From positions 868,001-932,000 of the forward strand of contig CM076849.1 in assembly GCA_039519185.1 (NCBI GenBank): a stretch of 64,000 nt of DNA. The letters run 5' to 3'. Of the stretch, positions 11,342 to 22,600 are shown piece by piece (position 1 is the stretch's first letter; each line of letters begins with the position of its first letter). Origin of the DNA: Astragalus membranaceus. Its lineage: Eukaryota > Streptophyta > Magnoliopsida > Fabales > Fabaceae. The notes beneath the pieces were generated by a model. The model made no database searches and was not told the origin of the DNA. It worked only from the letters and a program-made list of their open reading frames with translations. A program made the translations under genes and the position numbers.

Positions 11342-11927
11342 TTAGTTATTAGGGTATACCCACATCTCATCTCTAATACGATTTTGAGATACTACCATTT
11401 CAGCCGCACCTTCATCGGATAACCTTGCTAAGTTGGCATCGTGTAAGTTGGTTCCTTCTATGTTAGGACCTTCATTCACCCACTCCAAACCTAAAGGATC
11501 CATTTCTTCCCATATCCTAAATAATTCATCTGGTAAATTTCACTTGCATATGTAATTATGAATAGCACAAGCCATTGCGATTTAAAGCAACTCTATGATG
11601 AACATTATGGCCTACTATGTATAAAAATGTAGCAACCTTCTCTTCAATAAGAACATCCCTCAAGTCACTTAAGTAGTTCTTCCCCCTCAATTCATTACAA
11701 AAATTAAGAAAACATTCTTTCTTCGTTCGAAATAAATCAAAACAACTTGTTCCAGATCAATTTAATATTTCAGCAACAAACTCATGACCAGAGAGTGAAG
11801 ATGTTAGAACCTTCGCTTTATCAAAATATTTCTGATGATAGTCATAAATGATATTAGCTACGATAAACTCTGCAAATTCATCATCACTTGCATCAGAAGA
11901 AGAATCATCACTTCTATCAATATCCAT
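11342..11927 (-). pseudogene. Harbinger (HARBI1-like) transposase, internally deleted
   Basis: Reading leftward from 11927 the translation starts MDIDRSDDSSSDASDDEFAE and continues with RTKKECFLNFCNELR and EEKVATFLYIVGHNVHHRV, the N-terminal region seen in plant HARBI1-like nucleases. The sequence then jumps at about 11577, in another frame, to MACAIHNYIC and NRIRDEMWVYPNN, which matches the C-terminal end of the same family. The central DDE catalytic region is absent. There are in-frame stops after EILN and after NYICK. The copy cannot encode an active transposase. Confidence 0.75.
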
Positions 11928-12895
11928 TGTGTTTATAACCTGTCATACAATTTCATTAGAAAAACTTAATAGCAGGACATTCATCGAAAGTGAAATAAAA
12001 TGTCTAATTAATAACATGAATATAAAATACAAATAGAATGAACAATATAACCATAAAGACTATAAACAAAACATTGCTAAAAAGAACACACCCAAATCCT
12101 ATGAAGCTACACAACACCAAAGGGTGAGAAGTCATCTCAAAAGTTTGAATTAAATATATTTCAGAACTCTGAACAAATTAAAGCATAATTGTGGAGAATC
12201 AAGTTTGCTTATTAAAACAATGCATAATTTTCTATTTGGCTGCATATTTGTCTATTTGGTTGAGAGATTGCTCTACATAGTGGTATTAGGCCCTGCAACT
12301 GAGAATCAAGTTTATGTTCATCCTATATTCCTTCTTTTTTCATTAATAATATTATTGGTGTGCTGCAAAAGATGGACCACGGACAATTCGAGGGGACAAC
12401 CTGATTGGAATTCCAATGATAAGTGTAATGACCGCATATCATCTTTAGCTTAAAAAAAATACTCTGTAGTCCTACAAAACTGAATAAATGAACAGATTTT
12501 CTTCTTAATAAGTAAAAAAGGTCACACAAAATTGAATAAGAAAACTACAAGCCTAGACATTCTTTTCTTTCTCATGTACACTTGAAAACATAACATGATG
12601 ATATGTAAATCAATACCAGAAGACTTTCATTCCCATTTGCTTCTAAGTTGATGACAATGTTTAAAAGCACAAGTGAGTACTACACTTCCGTTCCATCCAA
12701 TCTCTTTATCACAAAAATCTCAACCAATTGATGACTTAATTACAATTAGTACAAATCAGGGAAGAATCTCCACCAAGTGTATCCATCAGCAATGAATGCA
12801 ACAATTATATATAAACAGACAGACAAACTATGGTTCCTTCCTTCATTCCCATCAAATTGAATTTTCCCAATCACACCATTTTGTGCCAAAATGAA

Positions 12896-13135
12896 TCAGG
12901 CCTTAGGAGAAAGAATCTCTGTGACATGTGTAAGTTCCAGTAACAGGAACAAAAATTCCAAAAACCAAAACAACCCCATCAGAAACAATGCATCTCCAAC
13001 CCAACTCCTCCTTAAAAACAATACAATGAAACATAATAGCAGGCAACACAAAACCAAGTACAACACAAACACTACTTCCAACAAGTGACAAAAAATAAGC
13101 AAAATTAAGCACCAAAAAGGGGTTGGTTAACTTAT
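12896..13135 (-). pseudogene. Captured 3' exon fragment of an amino-acid transporter (AVT/ANT1-like)
   Basis: The minus-strand translation has NFAYFLSLVGSSVCVVLGF, VLPAIMFHCIVFKEELGW and FGIFVPVTGTYT, then, after a one-base frame change, VTEILSPKA and a stop. This resembles the last transmembrane helices and C-terminus of plant vacuolar amino-acid transporters of the AVT/ANT1-like group. No other part of such a gene is nearby. The fragment sits inside the Harbinger-like element in the same orientation as the receptor-kinase fragment. The family assignment is from memory of the motif pattern. Confidence 0.55.
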
Positions 13136-13372
13136 TAATTTGGGTGCAATGCATGCAATTGGGTGGAACTATTTGCCAATGGGCTCTTAACACTGTAGCC
13201 ATGCATCATGCATGTGAAGCTTGAAGAAAACTAGTCCTGATCCTACACTAACCAGTAACCCCAACCACTCTTTCTCTTACAACATCCTTGTCCTCTCATG
13301 ACACTTACAACCATTATGCTTCATCTTCCCATCTTCACCGCTCTTTCTTCTACCATCACCCCCACAACCTTC

Positions 13373-13540
13373 AAGCAATTTCTCATCCTTGGAATAGCAA
13401 AAGGCTCTAAGAGGAACATCGTTCTCATGCTTAATTTTTCCAACAATTTCCATTTGCATTTTAAACTCTATTTTCGGCAACACCAACATCTTTCAACCTC
13501 TTCACTGCCACCGTAATACCTTCCTCCAAATTGATGAAAC
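13373..13540 (-). pseudogene. Captured kinase-domain fragment of an LRR receptor-like kinase (RLK902/RKL1-like)
   Basis: The minus-strand translation begins LEEGITVAVKRLKDVGVAE, which includes the VAVK lysine motif of the kinase N-lobe. After a one-base frame change it continues FKMQMEIVGKIKHEN and VPLRAFCYSKDEKLL. This order is characteristic of the LRR-III receptor-like kinase group. Homology ends abruptly after KLL. There is no catalytic loop or extracellular domain, so it is a transported exon piece and not a gene. Confidence 0.65.
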
Positions 13541-14144
13541 CCCACTCCTATAACTGAAACTAAAACACCATCCTGAACAAATTTTAAAAATGCTATTGAT
13601 ACCTATCACTATCTATCCAATACCCCTTATATCTAAACGAATGTGATGCCAAATCATCAATGCTACCCATAATAAATCAACTTGAACCAGAATTCACTAA
13701 ATAAACAAGGCATACTTTTCTAATTAGAAATTACAAATTGTTACCTTCAAAGAACAGTGATGAAAAAGGAAACGCAACAGAACAAGTCTGAAGGATGATG
13801 CAGCGGTGACCGAAGAAGGACGCGGCGGCGATCGAAGAAAAACACGGCGGCGATTGAAGGAGAATGTGGCGATGAGGAAGAAGAACAGAGTCGCGGAGCC
13901 ATATCTCTTCTTTCTTCTGCGTGTGAACCATGAAGAGCTAGGGTTTCCTATCTTTTCAATTTTGTAATAGGTCTGATTTACAACTTATTACAACTTTGCC
14001 ATTAATGAAAATTGACAAATTTTCCGTGTGTTTTCAGTTTTCGAAATGAAAAAGTAAAATTGGAAACCAAAACTACTTTTAGCTGTTTTTGTTTTTCTCT
14101 TTTAAAAACAGTAAAATAAAAAACTCTTTGCAAAATAATTTTTA

Positions 14145-15193
14145 GGCTTAAATACAGTTTTGGTCCCCCTATTTTGACCAATCCACGATTTTGGTCCCTA
14201 AACTTTTAATTTGACGATTTTGGTCCCCCTATTTTCCCAATTTGAAAAATCATAGTCCCCCACCCCAATTTTGACTCAGTTTGACTGACTTATCCTACGT
14301 GGCAGCCCACGTGGACTGCCACGTAGGCACACCCCCCCCCACCCCACACCCCACCCCCCACCCCACCCCCCCACCCCCACCCCCCCCACCCCACCCCCCC
14401 CACCCCACCCACCCCTCCACTGTTTGTCTTCCCCACCCCAACCCCCCCCCCCCACCACCGACCCACCCACCCCACCCCAACCCCCCCACCACCGATCCAC
14501 CCACCCCACCCCAACCCCCCCACCACCGATCCCCACCCCACCCCACCCCCCACCACCGACCCACCCACCCCACCCAACCCCCCCACCACCGATCCAGAGA
14601 TTGAGAGAGAGAGAGAGAGACGCAGAGCGAGCGAGAGAGAGCGACGGTGAGCGAGCGAGAGAGGGAGCGACGGTGAGCGAGAGAGAGCGAGCGAGAGCGA
14701 TCGGTGAGATGCGAAGGAGAGAGAGAGCGACGGTGAGCGAGAGAGAGCGACGGTGAGCGAGAGAGAGAGGGAAATCGATGGGGGGTGGGGGAGGGGTCAC
14801 GGTGAGCGAGAGAGAGAGGGAGGTGGAGATCGATGAGGGGTGGGGAGATGCGATGGGGAGAGGAACAGTGGGGGTGGGGGAGGGGTCACGGTGGGGTGGG
14901 GGGAGGGGGAGCGAGAGCGACGGGGAGGGGGAGCGAGAGCGACGGGGAGGGGAGCGAGGAAGAAGAAGGGTGGGGGTGGGGGGGTGGGGGGTGGGGGGTG
15001 GGGGGGTGTGCCTACGTGGCAGTCCACGTGGGCTGCCACGTAGGATAAGTCAGTCAAACTGAGTCAAAATTGGGGTGGGGGACTATGATTTTTCAAATTG
15101 GGAAAATAGGGGGACCAAAATCGTCAAATTAAAAGTTTAGGGACCAAAATCGTGGATTAGTCAAAATAGGGGGACCAAAACTGTATTTAAGCC
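14145..15193. mobile_element. Mutator-like TIR element nested in the Harbinger-like element, 9-bp duplication
   Basis: It starts GGCTTAAATACAGTTTTGG and ends with the exact inverse. The flanks are a perfect TAATTTTTA (14136-14144 and 15194-15202). The arms run about 190 bp, sharing the ACGTGGCAGCCCACGTGG palindrome with the 6589-7883 element. The left core is C-rich and the right core G/purine-rich. There is no transposase. Arg- and Pro-rich frames on both strands are low-complexity artefacts. Confidence 0.92.
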
Positions 15194-15399
15194 TAATTTT
15201 TAAAAACAATCCAATCAAACAAGTTTTTCCTCTTAAAATTTTAAAAACAGAAAACACATTTTGAAAATTGTTTCAAACAGGCCCTGAATATTTTTTTGGC
15301 TTTTTTCGTTTCTATTTTTTAAATTTCAAAAAATCATGATACTCACTTAAAAAAATAAAATATAAAAACTGATTTTGAAAAGTAAACCCAAACACGCCC

Positions 15400-15488
15400 T
15401 AGGGTTTTGACCTTCCTATATATGTTAGGAATTGGACAATCGTCCCTTTCTATTCCACTGCGACTGCGCGTGCGTGACTAGGGTTTTG
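15400..15488 (+). promoter_or_regulatory. RPS29 core promoter: TATA-like box and two telo-box-like motifs
   Basis: TAGGGTTTT (inverse of the AAACCCTA telo-box) occurs at 15400-15408 and again at 15479-15487. A TATATATG box lies near 15418. Telo-boxes are characteristic of plant ribosomal-protein promoters. The motifs sit 40-130 bp before the RPS29 start codon, downstream of the end of the Harbinger-like element. Confidence 0.55.
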
Positions 15489-15526
15489 GGATTCTTCCGT
15501 TTTTCCATATTCGCGAATCGAAGATC

Positions 15527-16445
15527 ATGGGGCACTCCAATGTGTGGAATTCTCACCCTAAGAACTATGGACCTGGTTCTCGCACCTGGTATGTCGATGT
15601 TGTCTCTCAACTCCAAATCCTTAATTCACTACGATAAAATTGATCTATTCTCTGCACGTATCTCTTCAATTTCATGTTACCGCGACTATTGAGGTTTTTG
15701 CCTTCGATCCCTATTTCTTATGACGTGTATGTGCCTCACTGAAAGTGTGTAAGGTTGCCTACAATTGTGGAACTGATATGCTTGCCTTTCAGACCAGTTA
15801 TGTTACGCACATGTGTATAAACGGGTATATAGTTGTTTTTGAAATTTAGGTAGCAGCTTCTTGAATTGTTAATTCGAGTATGCTGAATCATGATTGAAGA
15901 CATTTTACAAACTCCCACTTTTAGGGTTTGATATCATGTTAAATAATCTTATCTCTAATTCCTTTTATTATATTTTATTGTTGTTTTGTTTGATGCATGA
16001 GTAATTTTTCTATGATTTTAATTTCTTTGTAGAGTTTATATTGTTGGAAATGGAAGTGTCTTGCAATGGGCACCTTTATATGCAGTTCTGTTGAAACTTG
16101 TTCATGCATACTGTTATGTGTCTTACATTTTGAATACTGTTCAGAAGGATTCCTCACTCGTACATACTTCATATCTTTTGAATTTGTATTGATTGTGAAT
16201 GTTTTACCGATATTCCCTGTTTTGCAGCCGTGTGTGTGGGAATCCTCATGGATTGATAAGGAAGTATGGGCTTATGTGTTGCAGGCAGTGCTTCCGCAGC
16301 AATGCCAAGGAAATTGGCTTCATTAAGGTAAATATTTTGATGCTTTTTCCTACTTTCTACTTTCTAGTGTAGATTTCTAACTAGTTCCAATTGTACTCAT
16401 AACCACTTTCCCCTCCCCCTGTTTTTGTTGTTGCAGTATCGTTAA
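15527..16445 (+). CDS. RPS29: 40S ribosomal protein S29 (uS14), three exons
   Basis: This gene encodes cytosolic ribosomal protein uS14/S29, a small zinc-binding protein of the 40S head near the decoding region. Exons 15527-15588, 16228-16327 and 16437-16445 join through GT/AG introns into 171 nt, encoding 56 residues plus stop, the usual eukaryotic length. The product starts MGHSNVWNSHPKNYGPGSR and carries the CRVC ... CCRQC zinc-ribbon cysteines. It ends with FIKYR, whose last two codons lie alone in exon 3. The start is fixed by the conserved MGHS. The frame is fully intact. The Harbinger-like element ends 240 bp upstream, so part of the distal promoter is transposon-derived or displaced. 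Confidence 0.96.
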
Positions 16446-17706
16446 TGGATAATGCTTACTTGCCCCGCCTTAGTTGGGTTCTGTCATAGGGATGATATTG
16501 ATGTTGGGTTTATTTTGTTTTTTTCAAGAACTTGAGAATTTTGTGACATTCAGACTTCATTATGTCAATTGTTGAACTTGAGTTGCGAATTCAATGATTT
16601 ATTTACTTTTTACATAATTGTTGAGTTATTGTCATCTTTTTCTTTATCTATTTTTGCAATTATATAAAGTGAATGGAGGCATCTTTGTGTGTGGCGGTTG
16701 TTTTACAATATGAATGAAAAGTGCCACCCAAGACATGGTCACCTAGTAGGGCGTCAGGGGATGGAGGGTTATGGTTTTTCACGAAAAGGAGGGAAGGTTG
16801 TGAGGGTTATGGTCTAAGAAGCACGAGCACCTCTTAGCATGTTATTCATGATCTCCCAGCATCCTCTTTAATCACCAATGCTGAGACTAACATAAAAACT
16901 AAATTTTTTTGGTGACAATATAAAAAAAACTAGATTAAATACATGACAAAACATCTGTTTATCATTACAAATTTACGTATTACATTTTGGATTCTTTTTG
17001 AAGACCAATTCTGAGACTCGACCATATTAACTAACATAAAAACTAGATTAAATACAATGACAAATTATTTGTTTATCAACCCATCTTGTAGAAAACCTTT
17101 CTTTTTTCACGATTGAGCCATAAGAAACTCTTAACATTCGTCTTCAAATTCCTACTGCGTTCTTCGTAGTTAACTTTGCCGTCATGAACCAACTTCTTGC
17201 AATATTCGGAAAAGTCTTGTAACTATAAATCATCTGTCTCAACTTGTCCTCTAAGTTCTGCAGTGCGCAGACAAAGTTATATCCCATATCAGTATCCATA
17301 TAGGCAAAGACCATTATATATGTAAGCCATGTTGAAGTAACACCAACAATTTAAAGTGGTGGCAATCGTTACCTATTGGTTTTGTACGTGCTATTGATGA
17401 CCAGCACAATGTGAAATGTATTCAACAAATTTGTGGCCTCCAGATCTAACCAAGATCTTCATGTCTTCTACACGAGAATACATATTGATCCCATTGTATT
17501 AAGTTCAACTAATGTTGCATTTCTTTTGAATGAAATTATGTCACTCAATTATGAGCAGCATCAAGTGGTGTTTATTGTACTATGTGAAATTTTTATGATT
17601 AATGTGAATTTTTTGTATTGTTATCGGGACCGGCCCTGGGCCTATGCGGGCTGTGCTACCACACAGGGCCTCAAGCCCAATTCCATGATTTTAGGGCCCA
17701 AAGCTA
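16446..17706. other. RPS29 3' flank and intergenic DNA
   Basis: The first ~200 bp are probably the RPS29 3' untranslated region. Beyond that I see no gene. A minus-strand stretch near 17100-17260 reads EYCKKLVHDGKVNYEERSR but matches nothing I can name and has stops around it. From about 17630 a phrase GGACCGGCCCTGGGCC begins an old repeat, perhaps hAT-like, that encloses the MITE at 17715-18163 and fades by about 18380. Confidence 0.4.
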
Positions 17707-17714
17707 AAAATGAA

Positions 17715-18163
17715 GGGTATTGCTTTTCCCACACCCCCTCCTACTCGAAACACACCCCCATAAGGGTGTGAAAAGACCAAAAGGCCAGGCCAAACCTCTT
17801 TTTTTTCACGAATTTTCACCTGTTCGAACACGGGCATTCGAACAGGTTCGAATGACATCGTTCGAGTGTGTTAAATTTTGACTTCACACCCTTTTGGGCG
17901 TTTTTCACCTGTTCGCATGAGGTCATGCGAACACCTCGTTCGAACACATTCGAACGACATCGTTCGAGTGTGTTAAATTTTGACTTCACACCCTTTTGGG
18001 CGTTTTTAAACTGTTCGCATGAGGTCATGCGAACCTGTTCGAACAAGATCGTTCGAACAGTCATAAAACACGTCCTCGCAGCGTCTCACGCGAGGTTATT
18101 TTTGGAATAAAATTTGTTAAGGGGTGTGAAAGAGTAGGAGGGGGTGTGGGAAAAGCAAAACCC
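17715..18163. mobile_element. MITE of 449 bp with long TIRs and 8-bp target duplication
   Basis: It starts GGGTATTGCTTTTCCCACAC and ends with the inverse GTGTGGGAAAAGCAAAACCC. AAAATGAA flanks it at 17707-17714 and 18164-18171. It carries a tandem duplication of about 110 bp, each unit containing GACATCGTTCGAGTGTG and TTCACACCCTTTTGGGCG. There is no coding capacity. The 8-bp duplication suggests hAT, but the TIR is not one I can assign. Confidence 0.8.
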
Positions 18164-18171
18164 AAAATGAA

Positions 18172-19633
18172 ATGCATATATATACGATTTGTTTACATTT
18201 AGTGTCATGATAAGCTTTTGGCACAGTGGTAATAAGCTTTCTGCACAGGTTATGGTATCTGGGGTCGAACCCCTTGGTCCACAATAGATATACTATTGTT
18301 TGTACAAAAATAGATCTATATAATAAAACAAAATTGCAGTGCCCAATTAAGGGCTCAATTTTTAAAATTTGCACAGGGCCTCTAAAGTGTTAATGTCATT
18401 CTAGGAGTCAATGTAATAGTATCGTATATTGGCATATTGCCAACCCTTATTTTATTACTTGAAGGAATGGCCTTTTTTTGTCAAAAGAAATGGCACTTGG
18501 GTTCGAGTGGTTAGAGCGTTCTATCTGAAGAGACAGACTCGGCTAGTACCCACATACGATTTATGGAGATGGAATAAATCGGGGCCAAAGTTTAGTTGTC
18601 TTCGGGCCGAGCTTCAGATTAGTTAGAGCCATTTTCCTCTGGATACTGGAATGAGGCCAAAGACCTCTAGATCACAAGTATGCAAGAAAAATGCCTACAA
18701 TAGATCCATAAAGGGATTCTCTCTCACAATCCTAACAAATATATTCAGTAAACTTTGCAATGACAGTATACAATTGTAAAAACACATACCATAAATATGC
18801 AATTTGTGATGTGTTTGCTTACATTATATACTGTGTGATGTGTTTTAATGATATACATTTTTCTTGACAAGAAATTATATACATATACCGTGGTATTTTT
18901 GGTATTTGTTTCTAAAAAATGTATACCGTAAATTTTTCATTTAATGTGTCTATACATATCACATATACGGGGACATATTCGATGTGAGAGTTATTTATGC
19001 GAGGGATGAATCATAGCTTCATTGTTTCCTCTCACCAAAACAACAAACCATAATGAAAACGTTAACGCGAGCTGTTACACATGGGACAATTTGCCTGGTT
19101 TCTGCACCATTCAGCTAAGTCGACCTCAACACGAATAAGAATGATTTAAAATTTTAAAAAGGAATACCAATACAGTTGATAAGCTTTTAGTACGCAACAT
19201 TTAAGTGTGATATAAAGGACGTGTCAAATGCCCCAAATGCAAACATAATAACACTGTAGCATCCAACATTCAAGAGCCGCAGCACATGATCCTTTTCTGG
19301 TCAAATTGACTCAACCGGGGGGGTTAAAAAAAGTAAAAATGGATACATCCGTAAATTTCTAGTGCGCACGGAAGTAACTGAAATGTGAGCAGCATAACAA
19401 TGTTATAGTCACCCTGGTCTTTACAAACATCATTTACAATGAAGGGAAACTGGAAGCAAAAAATGCCAAAATATTACCTTATCACGTATCTAGAAATACC
19501 TACTACCTAGTGCTTCACAATATTCGTTTACATGACAATTTTGGTGGTGGTTCACACGAAAGATGTGAACAAAGCACATAGTAGAAATCACTAAAGAAAA
19601 ATCTCTTTCTCAAAATTACCATCAGGAAGTGAA
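18172..19633. other. Intergenic DNA and BUB3 3' flank
   Basis: Nothing is recognised between the MITE and the BUB3 stop codon apart from the likely BUB3 3' untranslated region in the last few hundred bases. Around 18500 a phrase TGGTTAGAGCG looks like a tRNA A box, but no cloverleaf follows. Confidence 0.4.
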
Positions 19634-22600
19634 TCATGCTGCTGGATTGGGATAGACTTTGGGCTTTGGCTTGACCTCAATCTCGTTCACGCTGCGAACG
19701 TAGATAGCATCTTGTTCATGGCTGCCAAAAGAAAAGTTCAACGGGTTAAAACTTTGAGACAGATTGGTGCAAAGGGGAAGAGGAAAACTTACGGTTTAGG
19801 CCCCTCTTCAAATGTATAACTTGATGCAACAGCCAGAAGGTGACCATCTCTGCTAAATGATAGCGCAGCAATGCTAGTTGGATATTTAGAATACTGCAAA
19901 AAGTGGCAATTTAGTAATTGAAGGCAATACCGGAAGAAAAGTCTGGGCTGTCAAAATATTCAAGGCAAATGAGGAAAAACCTGGTAGAGCCTCTTCTTGT
20001 TGTTTCCATCCCAGACGTTAACATAACCATCACAACCTCCTGTGGCAAATGTGCCATATCTGCATGAAGATTTCTCGTTAATGTTTTATTAAGCACTATT
20101 ACACAATGCAGTTGGTATGTTCTGCATGTCCAACCCATCCAATATCAGATTCCATTTAAATTTCAATTTCATGTTTGGTTCATTGAATGATTCAAATCAT
20201 ACAATGGTACTAGTACAATAAAACCAAGAGAAAAAACTAAGCAAGTATTTTCAAAATGCTTCTGGCAACAACATTCATAAGATCATCACAAGTCGGTTTC
20301 TAGCACTGACTTTTGGAGTATTGAGTTTCACAATTATGCGTGACTCTATCAGCATTCATTTCTGGTATTACCAATCTTCCTCGGCATATATGCGAGCAAG
20401 CATTTGATTCCTCAAATCTCAATAATATGTATGAAAGGAACTGTAACACTATTTGTAAAAGAAAATAAACTTTTGGTACAATATTGAGAGATTCAGTTTC
20501 CTGTCAGAACGTTGTGGTAACTCTCGGTGACCATTCTTTGGACCCATAGAAAATAAATAGTTGATATCAAAAGACTAATTTCACAGCCTGCTAAAAACCA
20601 CACTTTCTTTTAACTTTTAGCCTTCTTTAGGTGGGACAATAAAGTTAATTGGACAAAAATCTGAAAAATACTTACACAGGGTGGAATGCCATGGCATTTA
20701 CGGGATAGACAATGTCCCTTCCAGCTTCGGATTTTCTGTGACACTTGAAAGCATATCTGCATATAGTTCATAAGTTAGTATTATACAGCAGATGAAAAGC
20801 ATGAAGCAAAAAATTATCATTTTAAAGGGGTAGAAATGGGAAGCATAAAGACAAAAATCCATACTTCTTAGCCTGGCTAGCCTCGGAGAGGTCAAAAAAT
20901 TCCATTGCAACTCGCCCTTCAACAGAACTAAGTGCATATCCTGCAAAACGTATGTGGTACATCAAGGCTAAGAAATACAACACAAAAACAGGTGCCATCA
21001 CTGGAATCTATTATGCAACGTAAAACAATGTGGGTTAATAATGATCAAGAATATACACATTAGTTTCCTCTTCGATCAATATCTAGCGCTCATACATAAA
21101 CAATATTTAAAGCACGGAGCACAATTATAAGGATTGCTTATGAGATTTATGAAACAAAATCAAAGTGCAAACATTAAGTTTTGTAAATTATTCCACAACT
21201 ACACGTACAGTAAAGTTTACCTGTTCCATTTGGGTAACAGCGCACACATCTGGTTTGATACTTCAATGAAGATTCCCTTCGTTGTTCAGGCAGAGACATG
21301 TTCCTCAAGTCATAGACATTAACATGCCTTCCAGCTGTTGCTACAACAAGCCGATGTCCAACAAGAGATAGAGAGTAAACACGCTCAGGTTGTGGATATG
21401 TCCCAACAAGAGTGCGCTCTTGCCCACTTGCACCTCTAGGGTCCCAGCATTTTAGGGTTTTGTCCCAACTACCAGTGATCAATTGACCTATATGATGGAT
21501 AGGATAAAAAATAGCCTATGGTCAATCGTCAATTTTACACAAAATATAAAAGGATTATAGCGAAGCTGAAAATCTTGACAATGTCAGGTACAAGTTAAGA
21601 CTGCGAATTTCTCTGAAAGAAAATAATATTATTTGAAGGTAACTAAAGTTAAGAAAGGGTGTTAAGCAATATGCATTATTTTGTAATGCTTATATTATGA
21701 AATGAATCTCTAATAAGCTAGCTAATAACAAATAATCCACAAATTGGGATTTCTACTAACCCAGTAAAAAATAGAGGAACAAAATTAATGAGCATAAGCT
21801 AGAAAAGTAAGGGATCCCCAAACTGCAATGAATAGAAATAGTTACCAACTAATAAAAGACAAACCTAGAGTCCCCAACAGTACCAAAATTCTAAATTAGG
21901 TACCAATTTTCAATTAATATCTTAATTATTGGAATTGAATGATAGTAATCAAATCAGTAAGCGTAAATTAGAGACAGAAAACAGAGATTGACTCTGTTGT
22001 TTTATTGCATTAAAGAGTTAAAATGGATCAGATTATCCATTAGGATTACAAGTAAGTCTTAGTATTTATCTTGAGCAATTATAGGTGCTCAGGGCCTCCC
22101 AAAGGAATAGAATTCCAATATATTACTTGCCTACCCCTTAATGCTTACACAATACATTATATACAGCACAATACACATTCTGAACATTCTGAGCAGTTGG
22201 CACCCAGTCATCAGGCGCTTAACTGTCATGCGCCACTTGGCAGGTTCTGGCGCCCTCAGCGCCCTTGGCAGTTATCTCAACTGGATAGTTGGCGCCCTTG
22301 GCGCCCTGGTCCTCTCCTGTGTGTGCCACTTGGTTCTTATCCTCTGAGCAGTAACTGGCGCCCTTGGCGGCCTGGCAGTTACTGGCGCCTTGGCAGTTAC
22401 AAGCGCCCTTGGCGCCTTGGCAGTTACAGGGATCCTTGGCGCCTTGGCAGTTACAGGGATCCTTGGCGCCCAGGCAGTTGGCGCTGTGCAGAGATCCTTG
22501 GCGCCCAGCCCTGTTCCTTCTAACGTAAACATTTCTAAATCCGCTTCTATCATTCCCTCCCCCTTGGAAATCATCCTTGTCCTCAAGGATAAATGCTGGG

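Larger units (their letters stand above)
10838..15284 (-). mobile_element. PIF/Harbinger-like element carrying host-gene fragments
   Basis: The ends are GGGCCTCTTTGAAAGGATTTT and, inverted, GGGCCTGTTTGAAACAATTTT, flanked by the trinucleotide TGA (10835-10837 and 15285-15287). A 3-bp duplication and GGGCCTGTTTG ends fit PIF/Harbinger, although that superfamily usually duplicates TWA. Inside, on the minus strand, are a degraded HARBI1-type transposase (11342-11927), an amino-acid transporter fragment, a receptor-kinase fragment and a 5' stretch beginning AAACCCTAGCTC. A Mutator-like element (14145-15193) later inserted near the right end. Unnested length is about 3.4 kb. Confidence 0.65.

Noticed and set aside
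18490..18560. Possible tRNA gene (TGGTTAGAGCG)
   Set aside because: There is an A-box-like phrase but no credible B box or acceptor stem pairing.
22240..22510. Idea that the CTTGGCGCC repeats amplify E2F binding sites
   Set aside because: The plant E2F consensus needs A or T before TTSSC; here the preceding base is C or G in the copies I checked, so they do not match.
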